DNA of 18,726 nucleotides from assembly GCA_038043045.1 (NCBI GenBank), contig JBBTCX010000227.1, positions 1 to 18,726 on the forward strand, read 5' to 3'. Shown piece after piece: positions 7,225-15,044 of the stretch (its first letter is position 1; each line of letters starts with the position of its first letter). This stretch comes from JBBTCX01 sp038043045 (lineage in GTDB: Bacteria; Planctomycetota; Phycisphaerae; UBA1845). Below the pieces are notes generated by a model that was not told the origin of the DNA, made no database searches, and saw only the letters and a list, made by a program, of their open reading frames with translations. The position numbers were made by a program, and so were the translations under genes.

Positions 7225-8238
7225 ATGGTGGCGATTATGCGCACAAATAGAGGTTTCGGTCACTTTGTGTCACAGGTTGGCATGGCGTCGGCCATCCTGG
7301 GTGTCTTTGTTTTGCCGGCGGCGGGTGCGACGGAGCTATTTGTCGCCAGCCAGCAGGACGACAGCGTAAAGAGATATTTTCTACCGAATGGCACCTTCTT
7401 GGATAGCGTCGTGTCTCCGCGAAGCGGCAATTTGGACGGTCCGAACGATTTGGCGTTTGGAGCGGATGGAATGCTCTATGTTACCAGCAGCAACACGGAC
7501 AACGTAAAGCGGTATCACACCACGACCGGTACGTTTCTGAATAGTTTTGTAACTGCCGGTAGCGGCGGGTTGGATGGCCCGGACGGTCTTGCATTCGGTC
7601 CGGACGGGAATTTGTTTGTCAGCAGTTCGGCGACCAACGGGATCAAGCGATATTTCGGTCCAACGGGAGCGTTTATCAACAATTTCGTTCCTGCCGGTAC
7701 CGGCGGACTGAACACACCCAGCGCGGTGACCTTCGGGCCAGATGGCGATCTGTATGTCGCGAGCTTTGGTGATGACACCATCAAGCGGTTTGACGGTCAG
7801 TCTGGATTTCTGATCAGCAATTTTGTAACGCGAAACAGCGGGGGACTCGATGGCCCGCGGGATATGCTCTTCGGTACAGATGGCTATTTGTATGTCAGCA
7901 GTTTCAACACGGACCAAGTTTTGCGATACGACGCAAATACGGGACAGTTTATCGATACGTTTGTCACACGGGCGAGCGGAAATCTTAACGGTCCGTGGGG
8001 ATTGGCGATCGATCCCGAAGACGGCATGTTGCTGGTCAGCAGCTACAACAACGACAGCGTCAAACGTTACTTTTCCGCCAACGGGGCTTTTTTGAATACG
8101 ATCATCACGCAAGCCAGCGGCGGGCTGAACGGCCCGACAGGGCTGCTGGTCGTTCCCGAACCGGCGACGATCGGATTGCTGGCTATCGGTGCGGCGTGCG
8201 CGATGAGGCCGCTTCGTCGATTACGAAACCGCCGATAA
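7225..8238 (+). CDS. PEP-CTERM-sorted six-repeat NHL-like beta-propeller protein
   Basis: A 337-aa exported protein. A signal peptide (about residues 1-35, ending LPAAGA) is followed by six tandem repeats of about 46 residues. Each has the pattern LYVSSxxTDxVKRYxxxTG, then FLxxFV, then SGGLDGPxGLAFGPDG, as expected for one blade each of a six-bladed NHL/YncE-type propeller. Residues from about 310 form a PEP-CTERM anchor: VPEPATIGLLAIGAA, a hydrophobic helix, then RPLRRLRNRR. In this family the anchor is cut by an exosortase and the protein goes to the cell surface, often with exopolysaccharide. Propellers of this kind bind ligands or proteins; no active site is visible. ATG 7225 is followed by a second ATG at 7237, and GAGGGG (7205-7210) is a rather distant ribosome site. 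It converges on the E1 gene with an 11-bp gap. Confidence 0.9.
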   Translation: MVAIMRTNRGFGHFVSQVGMASAILGVFVLPAAGATELFVASQQDDSVKRYFLPNGTFLDSVVSPRSGNLDGPNDLAFGADGMLYVTSSNTDNVKRYHTTTGTFLNSFVTAGSGGLDGPDGLAFGPDGNLFVSSSATNGIKRYFGPTGAFINNFVPAGTGGLNTPSAVTFGPDGDLYVASFGDDTIKRFDGQSGFLISNFVTRNSGGLDGPRDMLFGTDGYLYVSSFNTDQVLRYDANTGQFIDTFVTRASGNLNGPWGLAIDPEDGMLLVSSYNNDSVKRYFSANGAFLNTIITQASGGLNGPTGLLVVPEPATIGLLAIGAACAMRPLRRLRNRR

Positions 8239-8249
8239 GCGCCATTGGA

Positions 8250-10577
8250 CTACCGCGTGACCGACGTCGCCACTATGGATCGACGGTCCATCAAATCCAG
8301 AGCTGACGCGACGACGTCCTTTTCCAACGGCAAAACGCAATCCGCCGCCGGACCGAGTGGGATATACGTATCCAGTGCATTCAACCGCGCCACCCTCATT
8401 CTCGATCCGCAGGATTCGTGCAACAAGGCCATGATCGCTTCCGCGATGCCGCCGGTTCTTCGGCTTTCGTCGACGATCAGCACGTTTCCGGTTGCTAGGG
8501 CTTGTTCCACGATCACGGATTCATTCAACGGGTTCAACCATCGCAGATCGACGACGCGGGCGTGTAATCCATGTTCCTCTCGAAGCGTTTTGGCGGCTCG
8601 AAGAGACATGTGCGTACCGTTTGCAAAGGTGAGGATGGTCAGATCCGTCGCCGTTTCGTGATAGATTCCCGCTTCGCCGATATCGATCGCGTCGCCCGGA
8701 GGCGGGTACGCGAAGGACCATCCCTGATCCTTGGCTGCGTACAAATCCTTGGTCATGTATAGGGCGATGGGCTCGATGAATACAACGACTCGGCCATCGA
8801 CCTTGGCGAGAGCCGTACACGTCCGCATCATGCGCACGGCGTCGTCGCCGCGCGAGGGCGTGGCGATGACAAGCCCTGGCACATCGCGCAATGCGGCGAT
8901 GCTGTTGTCGTTGTGAAAGTGTCCGCCGAAGCCCTTTTGGTAGCCCCAACCTTGAACGCGAACCACCATCGGATTTCGGTATTGTGCTTTGGAAAAATAT
9001 TGCAGGGAACAGGCTTCACCGCGAATCTGATCCTCGGCATTGTGGTAATAAGCGAGATACTGAATCTCCGGGAGTGGAAGAAACCCCAGATGGGCCGCGC
9101 CGATCGCAAGGCCGAGAATCGAGGTTTCATCGAGCAACGTGTTGAACACCCGTCCCGCCCCAAGCTTGGCCATCAACCCGGTGGTGACGTGATACACGCC
9201 GCCTTTCTTGGCCACGTCCTCGCCGAACAGAACGGTCTCAGGGTGCTTGAGCATGAGATCATGCAATCCGAGATTGATCAGCGCGGCCATGTGCTTGGGT
9301 TGGCCTCGCTCGGGCAAGTGCTCTTCTCCGCCGAATACCCTGACGCGATCTTCGTGCTTGGGCGATCGCCGCGCCTCCGCGGCCACGGCTTTTGGAGTGA
9401 ATGGAGCCAGCGGTTCCATGATCTCCGCCGCGCTCGTCAGTTTCGGCGTCTTCCCCGCATGAACCGCCGCATCTTTCACACGATCGCGCGTCTGCTCGTA
9501 TAGATTAAGAATGTCACTGGATGTCATCACACTCGTGCGCATGAGCAGTTCCGCCGCGGCCAAGATCGGATCCTTCGCCTCCGCGGCTTCGATTTGCTCC
9601 CAGGTGTGATACTCCGTCTCCGCATCGGAACCCGCGTGCCCCAGCAATCGCACGGTTTTCATGTGCAAAAATACCGGACACCGTTTCTCTCGGCAGGTCG
9701 AAACAGCATGGGAGGTCGCATCGAATGCATTGACGAGATCAAGTCCATCGGCTTGGAAATAGGTCAGGCCATGACGGTGTCGAAACGCGGACTCGATCCA
9801 TCCCGGCGGCGACTCGACGCTGATGCCGATCCCGTTATCCTCGCATACGAAAAGAATCGGCACGGGCAAACGTTGATGCGACGCCCAACACGCGACATTA
9901 AACGTGGTCTGCGCGACCGCATGATTTGTCGAAGCATCGCCGAAGGAACAGACGATGATGGCGTCGTGTGGAATCGGTGGTGTCACGCCGAGTCGCTTGG
10001 CCCGTGGCAGCATGAGCGCCGCCCCAACGGACTTGGGCAAGTGACTGGCGATCGTGCTGGTCTGCGGCGGAACGAACATTTCCACACTGCCCCACACTTT
10101 GTGCCGTCCGCCGGAGATCGGGTCCTCCTTGCTGGCCGCGAAACTCAACATCGTATCACGAACGAAATCCACGCCGGGCACTTTCCTCGCCCGCTCGGCC
10201 ATGAACGCCCCGGAACGGTAATGAAGAAAAGCCAAATCGTTGTGTCGGGTCAGTCGTCCGACGACGGCGTTGCCTTCGTGTCCGGCACTGCCGATCGTGT
10301 AGAACCCTTCGTTTCTAGCCCGCATTTCGCGTGAGGTGATGTCCTGGTGTCGAGCGATCAATTGCGATTCGAACAACTCGATCGCGTCGCGGCACGTAAG
10401 CGGGCTGCCGTCCACGATCGGTTCGTCCAGAGGCTTTTTGTGTGAGGTCCCCGATCCATTTCCGCCGGTTACCCGGTTTCGCACGAATGCGACGAAGTTT
10501 TCATCCACCACTTGCGCGCGATTGAGGTTGAACTTTTTCGCACGCGTCGCGGCCTTTGCCCCTGTGTCCAGTGCCAT
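8250..10577 (-). CDS. 2-oxoacid dehydrogenase E1 component, fused alpha and beta subunits
   Basis: E1 decarboxylates a 2-oxoacid with thiamine diphosphate and passes the acyl group to lipoyl-E2. The 775-aa protein joins an alpha part (about residues 65-395) to a beta part (about 430-775). The alpha part has GSAGHEGNAVVG, RSGAFM and the cofactor motif GDASTNHAVAQTTFN (from Gly213) with FVCEDNGIGIS; the usual GDG is GDA here. The beta part has LFGEDVAKKGGVYHVT, LDETSILGLAIGAA, GGHFHNDNSIAALRDVPG and VIATPSRGDDA, all typical of E1 beta. Separate subunits are commoner for this class. Sequence resemblance is closest to branched-chain or pyruvate E1 enzymes, and I cannot decide the substrate. The 89-aa gene ends only 20 nt upstream, so the two are probably co-transcribed. 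No E2 or E3 gene lies in the window. Confidence 0.9.
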   Translation of the reverse strand: MALDTGAKAATRAKKFNLNRAQVVDENFVAFVRNRVTGGNGSGTSHKKPLDEPIVDGSPLTCRDAIELFESQLIARHQDITSREMRARNEGFYTIGSAGHEGNAVVGRLTRHNDLAFLHYRSGAFMAERARKVPGVDFVRDTMLSFAASKEDPISGGRHKVWGSVEMFVPPQTSTIASHLPKSVGAALMLPRAKRLGVTPPIPHDAIIVCSFGDASTNHAVAQTTFNVACWASHQRLPVPILFVCEDNGIGISVESPPGWIESAFRHRHGLTYFQADGLDLVNAFDATSHAVSTCREKRCPVFLHMKTVRLLGHAGSDAETEYHTWEQIEAAEAKDPILAAAELLMRTSVMTSSDILNLYEQTRDRVKDAAVHAGKTPKLTSAAEIMEPLAPFTPKAVAAEARRSPKHEDRVRVFGGEEHLPERGQPKHMAALINLGLHDLMLKHPETVLFGEDVAKKGGVYHVTTGLMAKLGAGRVFNTLLDETSILGLAIGAAHLGFLPLPEIQYLAYYHNAEDQIRGEACSLQYFSKAQYRNPMVVRVQGWGYQKGFGGHFHNDNSIAALRDVPGLVIATPSRGDDAVRMMRTCTALAKVDGRVVVFIEPIALYMTKDLYAAKDQGWSFAYPPPGDAIDIGEAGIYHETATDLTILTFANGTHMSLRAAKTLREEHGLHARVVDLRWLNPLNESVIVEQALATGNVLIVDESRRTGGIAEAIMALLHESCGSRMRVARLNALDTYIPLGPAADCVLPLEKDVVASALDLMDRRSIVATSVTR

Positions 10578-10597
10578 TGCTTTGCACTCTCAAAAAA

Positions 10598-10867
10598 TCA
10601 CCTTTGTCGCTTACGTTTAGAGGGTCCCATTCGGCGATGTCCGCTGACCGGTTCGATGCAGGTAATATGCATGATCGCGCAATGGACGACGCGTGAAAAG
10701 ATCTCTCTGTCCTTGGGATCGGGGATGCCGACGTAGATCGTATTTCTGCCGACCATGCAAAGGTCCGGGTGGCGAACATCGAACGCCCGGCCATCGGACA
10801 AGCAAACCCAAAACGGCTCAAAAGGCTGCTTTTTCAAGGGATCCCGAATATCCCCCGCAATCATCAT
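10598..10867 (-). CDS. Conserved hypothetical protein, 89 aa
   Basis: A small protein with the pattern LKKQPFEPFWVCLSDGRAFD followed by VRHPDLCMVGRNTIYVGIPD. I recognise this as a short family met repeatedly in planctomycete and related genomes, without a known function or a domain name I can give with confidence. It is beta-rich with a very basic tail (PSKRKRQR) and no signal peptide. Two ATGs (10867 and 10864) are adjacent, and AGGAAA (10883-10878) lies 10 nt before the first. It sits between the thioredoxin-like gene (41 nt upstream) and the E1 gene (20 nt downstream), all on the same strand, so it is probably part of their transcript. Confidence 0.75.
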   Translation of the reverse strand: MMIAGDIRDPLKKQPFEPFWVCLSDGRAFDVRHPDLCMVGRNTIYVGIPDPKDREIFSRVVHCAIMHITCIEPVSGHRRMGPSKRKRQR

Positions 10868-10908
10868 GGTTTGTTCATTTCCTAAAAAATAGAATTTGAA
10901 TCAAGAGA

Positions 10909-12105
10909 TCACGTCTCGCTCTTCCCCATCGCCTTCTTGACGGCCTCCTTGATTTGATCGTTGTTGCTGAACCCGACCTCCGCATGGGCAATATTTCCCT
11001 CGGCATCAATCACATAAAACGTCGGAAGGCCCGAAACACGATAGGCGCGAGCGGCGTTGTCACCGCCGAGGAGCAACCCATAGGTATAGCTTTTGCTTTT
11101 CATGTACCCTTCCGGGTCGCCATTGGGATCTTCCTGGCAATTCACGCCGAACACTTTCACCTTGCGCGCTTCAAATTCGGCGTGTAGCTCCTGGACCTTT
11201 GGCATGGCCATCTTGCACGGCCCACACCACGTCGCCCAAAAATCCAGAACGACGACATTCCCTTTCAACGAAGCGAGCCGAACGGTCTCACCCTGCGGCG
11301 TTTTAAGTTCCCAATCCGGCGCCGGCGACCCGACGGTCAACAGCGGCTGCGTCACGCCGACTTCATTCTCCGCATATCCTTCTGGAGTGCCGATCTGAAA
11401 ATCCGCCATCGCCAGCGTTTCGTTCGGTTTGACGTTCGAAAGCGTCAAGACCGTCCGGTCCGATCCATTCGGATTGGCATACAAATTGAAAAGGTGCTCA
11501 ACGCGGCGAGGAAGATGGTCGGCTTGACCAAAAAACCATCGCGTGCCTTCTCCACCCTTCGTGATCGTGACCACATCGCAAGGGACGCCGTCACAAGGTT
11601 GAACACCATCGAGCTTCGCCCCTCGTTCCATCTCCCCTCGAAACGCGGCATCCACGCCGAACTTCGGCATCGACAAATTCAAACCGGGAGAAAGCAACGG
11701 TCTCGCATTCGGATAGGGTCCGAAGTTGTACGCCTTCTTCGAATGATCCACGCCAACGACTTTTTCGCCATCCGAAGCCAAATCAAATGTTCGCTCCGCA
11801 CCCGCGGCATCCTTCGTGGTCACAGTCATCCTCAACCATTCCTTCGCGACATCAAACTGAACCGTTCCTTTCACCAGCGCTCGAACAGATGTCAATGTGC
11901 CTTCGCCTTTGAACTCGGCCTCAAACTTTCCACCTTTCACGGCTTTGCACGCTTCCTCCGCCTGTTTCAAGACCGCGACCGCCTTCTCGTCCACCACGGC
12001 TTTTTGGGTTTGCTGCTGTCCCTCCGTCTTTGGCTTGGATCGTTGAAAAAACAACACACCCCCCAGTGCCGCAAGAATCACGATAGCCAACAAACCTCTT
12101 TTCAT
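10909..12105 (-). CDS. Membrane-anchored TlpA-like thioredoxin protein with LolA/DUF2092-like N-domain
   Basis: A 398-aa exported protein. I start at ATG 12105, which has AGGAGT (12116-12111) 5 nt upstream and opens with a hydrophobic segment, MKRGLLAIVILAALGGVLFF; an in-frame start at 12165 would bury this. Residues 45-260 form a beta-rich domain (GTVQFDVAKEWLRM, DLASDGEKVVGVDHSKKAY, HLPRRVEH) resembling outer-membrane lipoprotein carrier or DUF2092 domains. Residues from about 270 form a thioredoxin fold: GSPAPDWELKTPQGETVRL, then VVLDFWATWCGPCKMAMP with the redox WCGPC, then SGLPTFYVIDAEG with the cis-Pro. TlpA-like proteins act outside the cytoplasm in disulfide reduction, for example in cytochrome c or copper-site maturation. 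The two-domain layout suggests a link between envelope lipoprotein or lipid handling and thiol redox, but the target is unknown. Confidence 0.88.
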   Translation of the reverse strand: MKRGLLAIVILAALGGVLFFQRSKPKTEGQQQTQKAVVDEKAVAVLKQAEEACKAVKGGKFEAEFKGEGTLTSVRALVKGTVQFDVAKEWLRMTVTTKDAAGAERTFDLASDGEKVVGVDHSKKAYNFGPYPNARPLLSPGLNLSMPKFGVDAAFRGEMERGAKLDGVQPCDGVPCDVVTITKGGEGTRWFFGQADHLPRRVEHLFNLYANPNGSDRTVLTLSNVKPNETLAMADFQIGTPEGYAENEVGVTQPLLTVGSPAPDWELKTPQGETVRLASLKGNVVVLDFWATWCGPCKMAMPKVQELHAEFEARKVKVFGVNCQEDPNGDPEGYMKSKSYTYGLLLGGDNAARAYRVSGLPTFYVIDAEGNIAHAEVGFSNNDQIKEAVKKAMGKSET

Positions 12106-12242
12106 CGCGGACTCCTTCGTTGAAAAACATCCTGTCACGGATCTGATCGGGGAACCTCGACACATCGGTGCCGAGCGTTATTCGACAATCACAACCTCAC
12201 TCCGGCAATAGAATTGGGAAGGCGAGGCAACGAACCCTTTTA

Positions 12243-13406
12243 CTAAAACGCCGCCGTCCCGGTAATTTCTCGACCCACCACAAGCTGGTGAATCGTCTCC
12301 GTACCCTCGTACGTGATCACACTTTCCAGGTTTAGCATATGCCGAACCGGACAACATTCCACACTGATTCCACCCGCACCCAACAAGTCCCGACATTCTC
12401 TGGCCACATCCAGCCCCATTCGCACGTTGTTCCACTTGGCCAAGGAAACCTGTGAATGGTGCATTTCCCCGCGATCCTTCAAGCGTCCCAATTGCAACAC
12501 CAACAACTGCCCCAGCGTAATTCGCCGCAAAATATCCGCGAGTCGAAGTTGAATCGCCTGCTTATGCGAAAGCGGCGAACCAAATAGCACACGCTGCTTA
12601 CAAAACGTCAGTGCCTCTCGATAGCAAGCCATCGCCGCCCCAACACCACCCCATGCAATCCCATACCGCGCCTGCGTCAAACAACTCAGCGGCGCACCCA
12701 ATCCTTCCGCCTTGGGAAGTTGATTCGCCAGCGGAATCTTGCAATTGTCGAAAAACAGCTCGCTCGTCACCGACGCCCTCAGCGAAAACTTGTGCGGAAT
12801 ATCCCGGGTTGTATATCCCGCCGTTCCCTTCTCCACCAAGAACCCGCGAATTCCCTTCTCCGTTTTCGCCCACACCACGGCCACATCCGCCACGGAGCCG
12901 CTGGTGATCCACATCTTGGCCCCATTGAGGACCCAATCGCCGCCGCGCTTCTCCGCATACGTCTTCATCGTCCCCGGATCACTTCCCCCATCCGGTTCCG
13001 TCAATCCAAAACACCCGATCGCCTTCCCCTTGGCCATCGCCGGCAACCATCGCTGCCTCTGCTCATCCGACCCATACGTATGAATCGGAAACATGCACAA
13101 TCCGCTCTGCACCGACGCGAAGCTCCGAATGCCGCTATCCCCCCGCTCCAACTCTTGCATGATCAGACCATACGCGACGTTGTTCAGCCCCGCGCATCCA
13201 TAATCCTGCAAGGTTGGTCCAAACAACCCCAACTCGGCCATCTCCGGCACCAGTTCCGCCGGAAACCGCTCATGTTCAAAACAATCCGCGATAATCGGCA
13301 GCACGCGCTCGTCGACAAACTTCGCCACCGTATCGCGCACCTGCCGCTCCTCCTCGGAATAGAGCGACTCCACATTGTAAAAATCCGGTATATGGCAATC
13401 AGGCAT
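12243..13406 (-). CDS. gcdH: Acyl-CoA dehydrogenase, glutaryl-CoA dehydrogenase type
   Basis: A full-length 387-aa flavoprotein of the acyl-CoA dehydrogenase family, which oxidises acyl-CoA and passes electrons to electron-transfer flavoprotein. It is close to glutaryl-CoA dehydrogenase over its whole length: MQELERGDSGIRSFASVQS, the FAD-binding CFGLTEPDGGSDPGTM, WITSGSVADVAVVWAKTEKG, TQARYGIAWGGVGAAM, LGQLLVLQLGRLKDRG and the catalytic TYEGTETIH with Glu367. Glutaryl-CoA dehydrogenase converts glutaryl-CoA to crotonyl-CoA in lysine and tryptophan breakdown; the residues around the acyl chain support this specificity but do not prove it. ATG 13406 has GGAG 8 nt upstream. The thioredoxin-like gene starts 137 nt after its stop on the same strand; co-transcription is uncertain. 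Confidence 0.9.
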   Translation of the reverse strand: MPDCHIPDFYNVESLYSEEERQVRDTVAKFVDERVLPIIADCFEHERFPAELVPEMAELGLFGPTLQDYGCAGLNNVAYGLIMQELERGDSGIRSFASVQSGLCMFPIHTYGSDEQRQRWLPAMAKGKAIGCFGLTEPDGGSDPGTMKTYAEKRGGDWVLNGAKMWITSGSVADVAVVWAKTEKGIRGFLVEKGTAGYTTRDIPHKFSLRASVTSELFFDNCKIPLANQLPKAEGLGAPLSCLTQARYGIAWGGVGAAMACYREALTFCKQRVLFGSPLSHKQAIQLRLADILRRITLGQLLVLQLGRLKDRGEMHHSQVSLAKWNNVRMGLDVARECRDLLGAGGISVECCPVRHMLNLESVITYEGTETIHQLVVGREITGTAAF

Positions 13407-13464
13407 AGCCAGGCTCCAAACGAAAGACGATTCCCGTTGTCCCCTCTCCCTTTCAGGTCAGGTG

Positions 13465-13525
13465 GCATGGTTCACGCTTGCGTGACCATGCTTGGTCTGG
13501 GTGGCCCATCTCCTTTGGAGATGGG
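13465..13525. repeat. Two adjacent palindromic repeats upstream of gcdH
   Basis: GCATGGTTCACGC (13465-13477) pairs with GCGTGACCATGC (13480-13491), one T being unpaired. Fourteen bases on, CCCATCTCC (13505-13513) pairs perfectly with GGAGATGGG (13517-13525). The rest of the 250-bp gap (13407-13656) is a purine-rich run without a gene. Palindromes of this look recur between genes in planctomycete genomes. Neither has a T-tract, so I do not call them terminators. Confidence 0.6.
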
Positions 13526-13656
13526 GGAACACAGGAGGAGGGTAGGGGGTATCTAACACACTCCACGCCCGATCATAATGAAACGCCTCACGCACCGTCA
13601 AAGGTGCGCCAATTCAACCGACGTGGTTTTTCAACAAAATGCTATTCCCCACCATG

Positions 13657-13926
13657 CTACCCAACGGACTTGGCCGTTACCCCAAAGGGCAGGCTTCGTT
13701 CGTAAAGCACATCCGGGCAGAGGTCGGCGCCATTGGGCCACACGATCGTGCCGACATCCGGTTCAACTCTTACCTGTGCAAAAAATGACGGCGTGCGAAG
13801 CGGCTCGAATACCCCGTCGAAAGGAACCAGTTCCGAAATGTCGATGACCCTTTCTTCGCCGTTCTCGAACCACAATCGTAATCGCGTCCCCCCTACATAT
13901 TTCACGTCGATGATATCATGATTCAT
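13657..13926 (-). CDS. DUF2442 domain protein
   Basis: An 89-aa protein matching the DUF2442 family: DIIDVKYVGGTRLRLWFENG, then DISELVPFDGVFEPLR and FFAQVRVEPDVGTIVWPNGA, and finally LCPDVLYE. I start at ATG 13926, which has GGGAGC about 9 nt upstream; the frame runs further to a TTG at 13956 without better support. DUF2442 genes often lie beside DUF4160 genes in pairs that look like toxin-antitoxin modules. No DUF4160 frame is present in the 344 bp upstream, which hold only palindromic repeats. The biochemical function is unknown. Confidence 0.85.
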   Translation of the reverse strand: MNHDIIDVKYVGGTRLRLWFENGEERVIDISELVPFDGVFEPLRTPSFFAQVRVEPDVGTIVWPNGADLCPDVLYERSLPFGVTAKSVG

Positions 13927-14010
13927 GCCCGGTGCTCCCTCGTGGACGAAGTGCAAACGGGAATGAACAAACCCGACCCGCCGATTTCAACCCTGTGCTC
14001 CATACCCCTT

Positions 14011-14092
14011 GTCCCGGAGGGACGCTCGACCTTAGCCCAGCGTTTCAACGCTGGGTACACTGGTTGACCTCCCTCTCAAGTCCCGGAGGGAC
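14011..14092. repeat. Cluster of three palindromes
   Basis: GTCCCGGAGGGAC occurs twice, at 14011-14023 and 14080-14092, and CCCAGCGTT (14036-14044) pairs with AACGCTGGG (14047-14055) between them. This lies in the 344-bp gap between the NYN and DUF2442 genes (13927-14270), where I see no gene. The repeat of a palindrome 69 nt apart on both sides of a third hairpin suggests a composite element rather than chance. Confidence 0.7.
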
Positions 14093-14174
14093 GACCGAAC
14101 CACTCACCGCCCCCAAAATCCCAGGATCATCAATGCCTCATCCCGCAAATTTCTATGCATCACACATCACTCTT

Positions 14175-14210
14175 AGCGAGCCGCGGGCTTTAACCCGCGC
14201 GGCGTTTCCC
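14175..14210 (+). repeat. CCGCGGG palindromic repeat, copy 1
   Basis: A 36-nt unit with arms CGCGGG (14182-14187) and CCCGCG (14194-14199), beginning AGCGA and ending TTTCCC. It matches the unit at 18410-18445 at 31 of 36 positions; three of the five differences lie in the loop. The surrounding gap holds no gene. A decayed relative (GAGCCGCAGACTTCAACG) follows near 14219. Confidence 0.75.
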
Positions 14211-14270
14211 ATCGTACTGAGCCGCAGACTTCAACGTTTGCAAGGCAGATTGCAAAGACGGTCCTATGAG

Positions 14271-14924
14271 CTATTTTTGAAACAAACCGTCAATTATTCT
14301 GTCACCTTTTGCAGTCTTCGCGTCAACTTCGCTGTTGAGCAAGATAGGGTAGGACGCTTCGTCGATTAGTTGTTGGGAAATATGCAATCCATAATCTTTA
14401 TTATTGTACACCCATTGAACGTCCATTCCGATCACCATGACTCGAGTCCCAATCCCGTTCACTTTGCGAACAAGTGGAACGAAATCCTGATCTCCAGAGA
14501 AGAGCACAAGAACATCAAACCGTTTGTGCACTGCAAGATCGTATGCTTCTAAAGAAAGCCAAACGTCTATTCCTTTTTCTTCTGGTGGCGACTTGGCTTC
14601 ATTCATCGGATAGTAGTGGGTCACAATACCCGCATACATCAGTAGTTGATCCACGAATCGATCATCATCCAACGACTGTTTCTGCTGTGCAGACGTTAAG
14701 GAAAAGCGACCACGAAAAAAATGGGCCTCAACGATCTGACAGAACGCAACATCCCGACGTTCCTTTTCAGCCACCTTGTGTCGAACGTATTCGTGAAATC
14801 CTGTGAATGTTAGGTATGCATTGCGGGTAAGCTGCTTTTTGAAGTATTGCGAAGTCTTCATGAAGTAGCTTCCATCGTAAAAAAGGGCAATACGCGTCAG
14901 CGGTTGGAAAACTTCAGTTTGCAT
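14271..14924 (-). CDS. NYN-domain protein, putative ribonuclease
   Basis: A 217-aa protein of the NYN/LabA-like branch of the PIN-like nuclease fold. The acidic residues expected for metal binding are in place: IALFYDGSYF (Asp17), EEKGIDVWLSLEAYD (Asp120) and VLVLFSGDQDFVPLV (Asp145, Asp147), followed by GIGTRVMVIG. These enzymes cut RNA or bind it, and targets vary widely. The start is firm: GGAGAT lies just upstream of ATG 14924. The protein is not obviously membrane-bound. It lies 120 nt after the MNT nucleotidyltransferase gene on the same strand; the gap holds a palindrome (14994-15013). Both proteins belong to folds common in toxin-antitoxin and defence modules, but a shared job is only a guess. 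Confidence 0.88.
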   Translation of the reverse strand: MQTEVFQPLTRIALFYDGSYFMKTSQYFKKQLTRNAYLTFTGFHEYVRHKVAEKERRDVAFCQIVEAHFFRGRFSLTSAQQKQSLDDDRFVDQLLMYAGIVTHYYPMNEAKSPPEEKGIDVWLSLEAYDLAVHKRFDVLVLFSGDQDFVPLVRKVNGIGTRVMVIGMDVQWVYNNKDYGLHISQQLIDEASYPILLNSEVDAKTAKGDRIIDGLFQK

Positions 14925-14993
14925 CTGTAATCTCCTTCATTCCACGACTTAGTCGCCGTTTTTCTTGCATAGGTTCAAACAGTCTAAAGGTCG

Positions 14994-15013
14994 GGCCGCT
15001 TGCTCTGACGGCC
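14994..15013 (-). repeat. CCGTCAG-type palindromic repeat
   Basis: GGCCG (14994-14998) pairs with CGGCC (15009-15013). Read on the minus strand the unit is GGCCGTCAGAGCAAGCGGCC, which matches the style of the units at 16377-16394 (GACCGTCAGGGAGCGGTC) and 16103-16136. It separates the MNT and NYN genes. Confidence 0.5.
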
Positions 15014-15044
15014 GATCATCAACTGCATTTCCTCAAGAAAATAC

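Noticed and set aside
7381..8112. Open minus-strand frame of 243 codons
   Set aside because: It is antisense to the six-repeat propeller; the regular repeats keep the opposite frame open and its product shows no family features.
9594..10334. Open plus-strand frame of 246 codons
   Set aside because: It is antisense to the E1 alpha part, which has clear family motifs.
11494..12123. Open plus-strand frame of 209 codons
   Set aside because: It is antisense to the thioredoxin-like gene, whose WCGPC motif and signal anchor are clear.
12720..13556. Open plus-strand frame of 278 codons
   Set aside because: It is antisense to the acyl-CoA dehydrogenase; the product is rich in Arg, His and Pro without any domain pattern.
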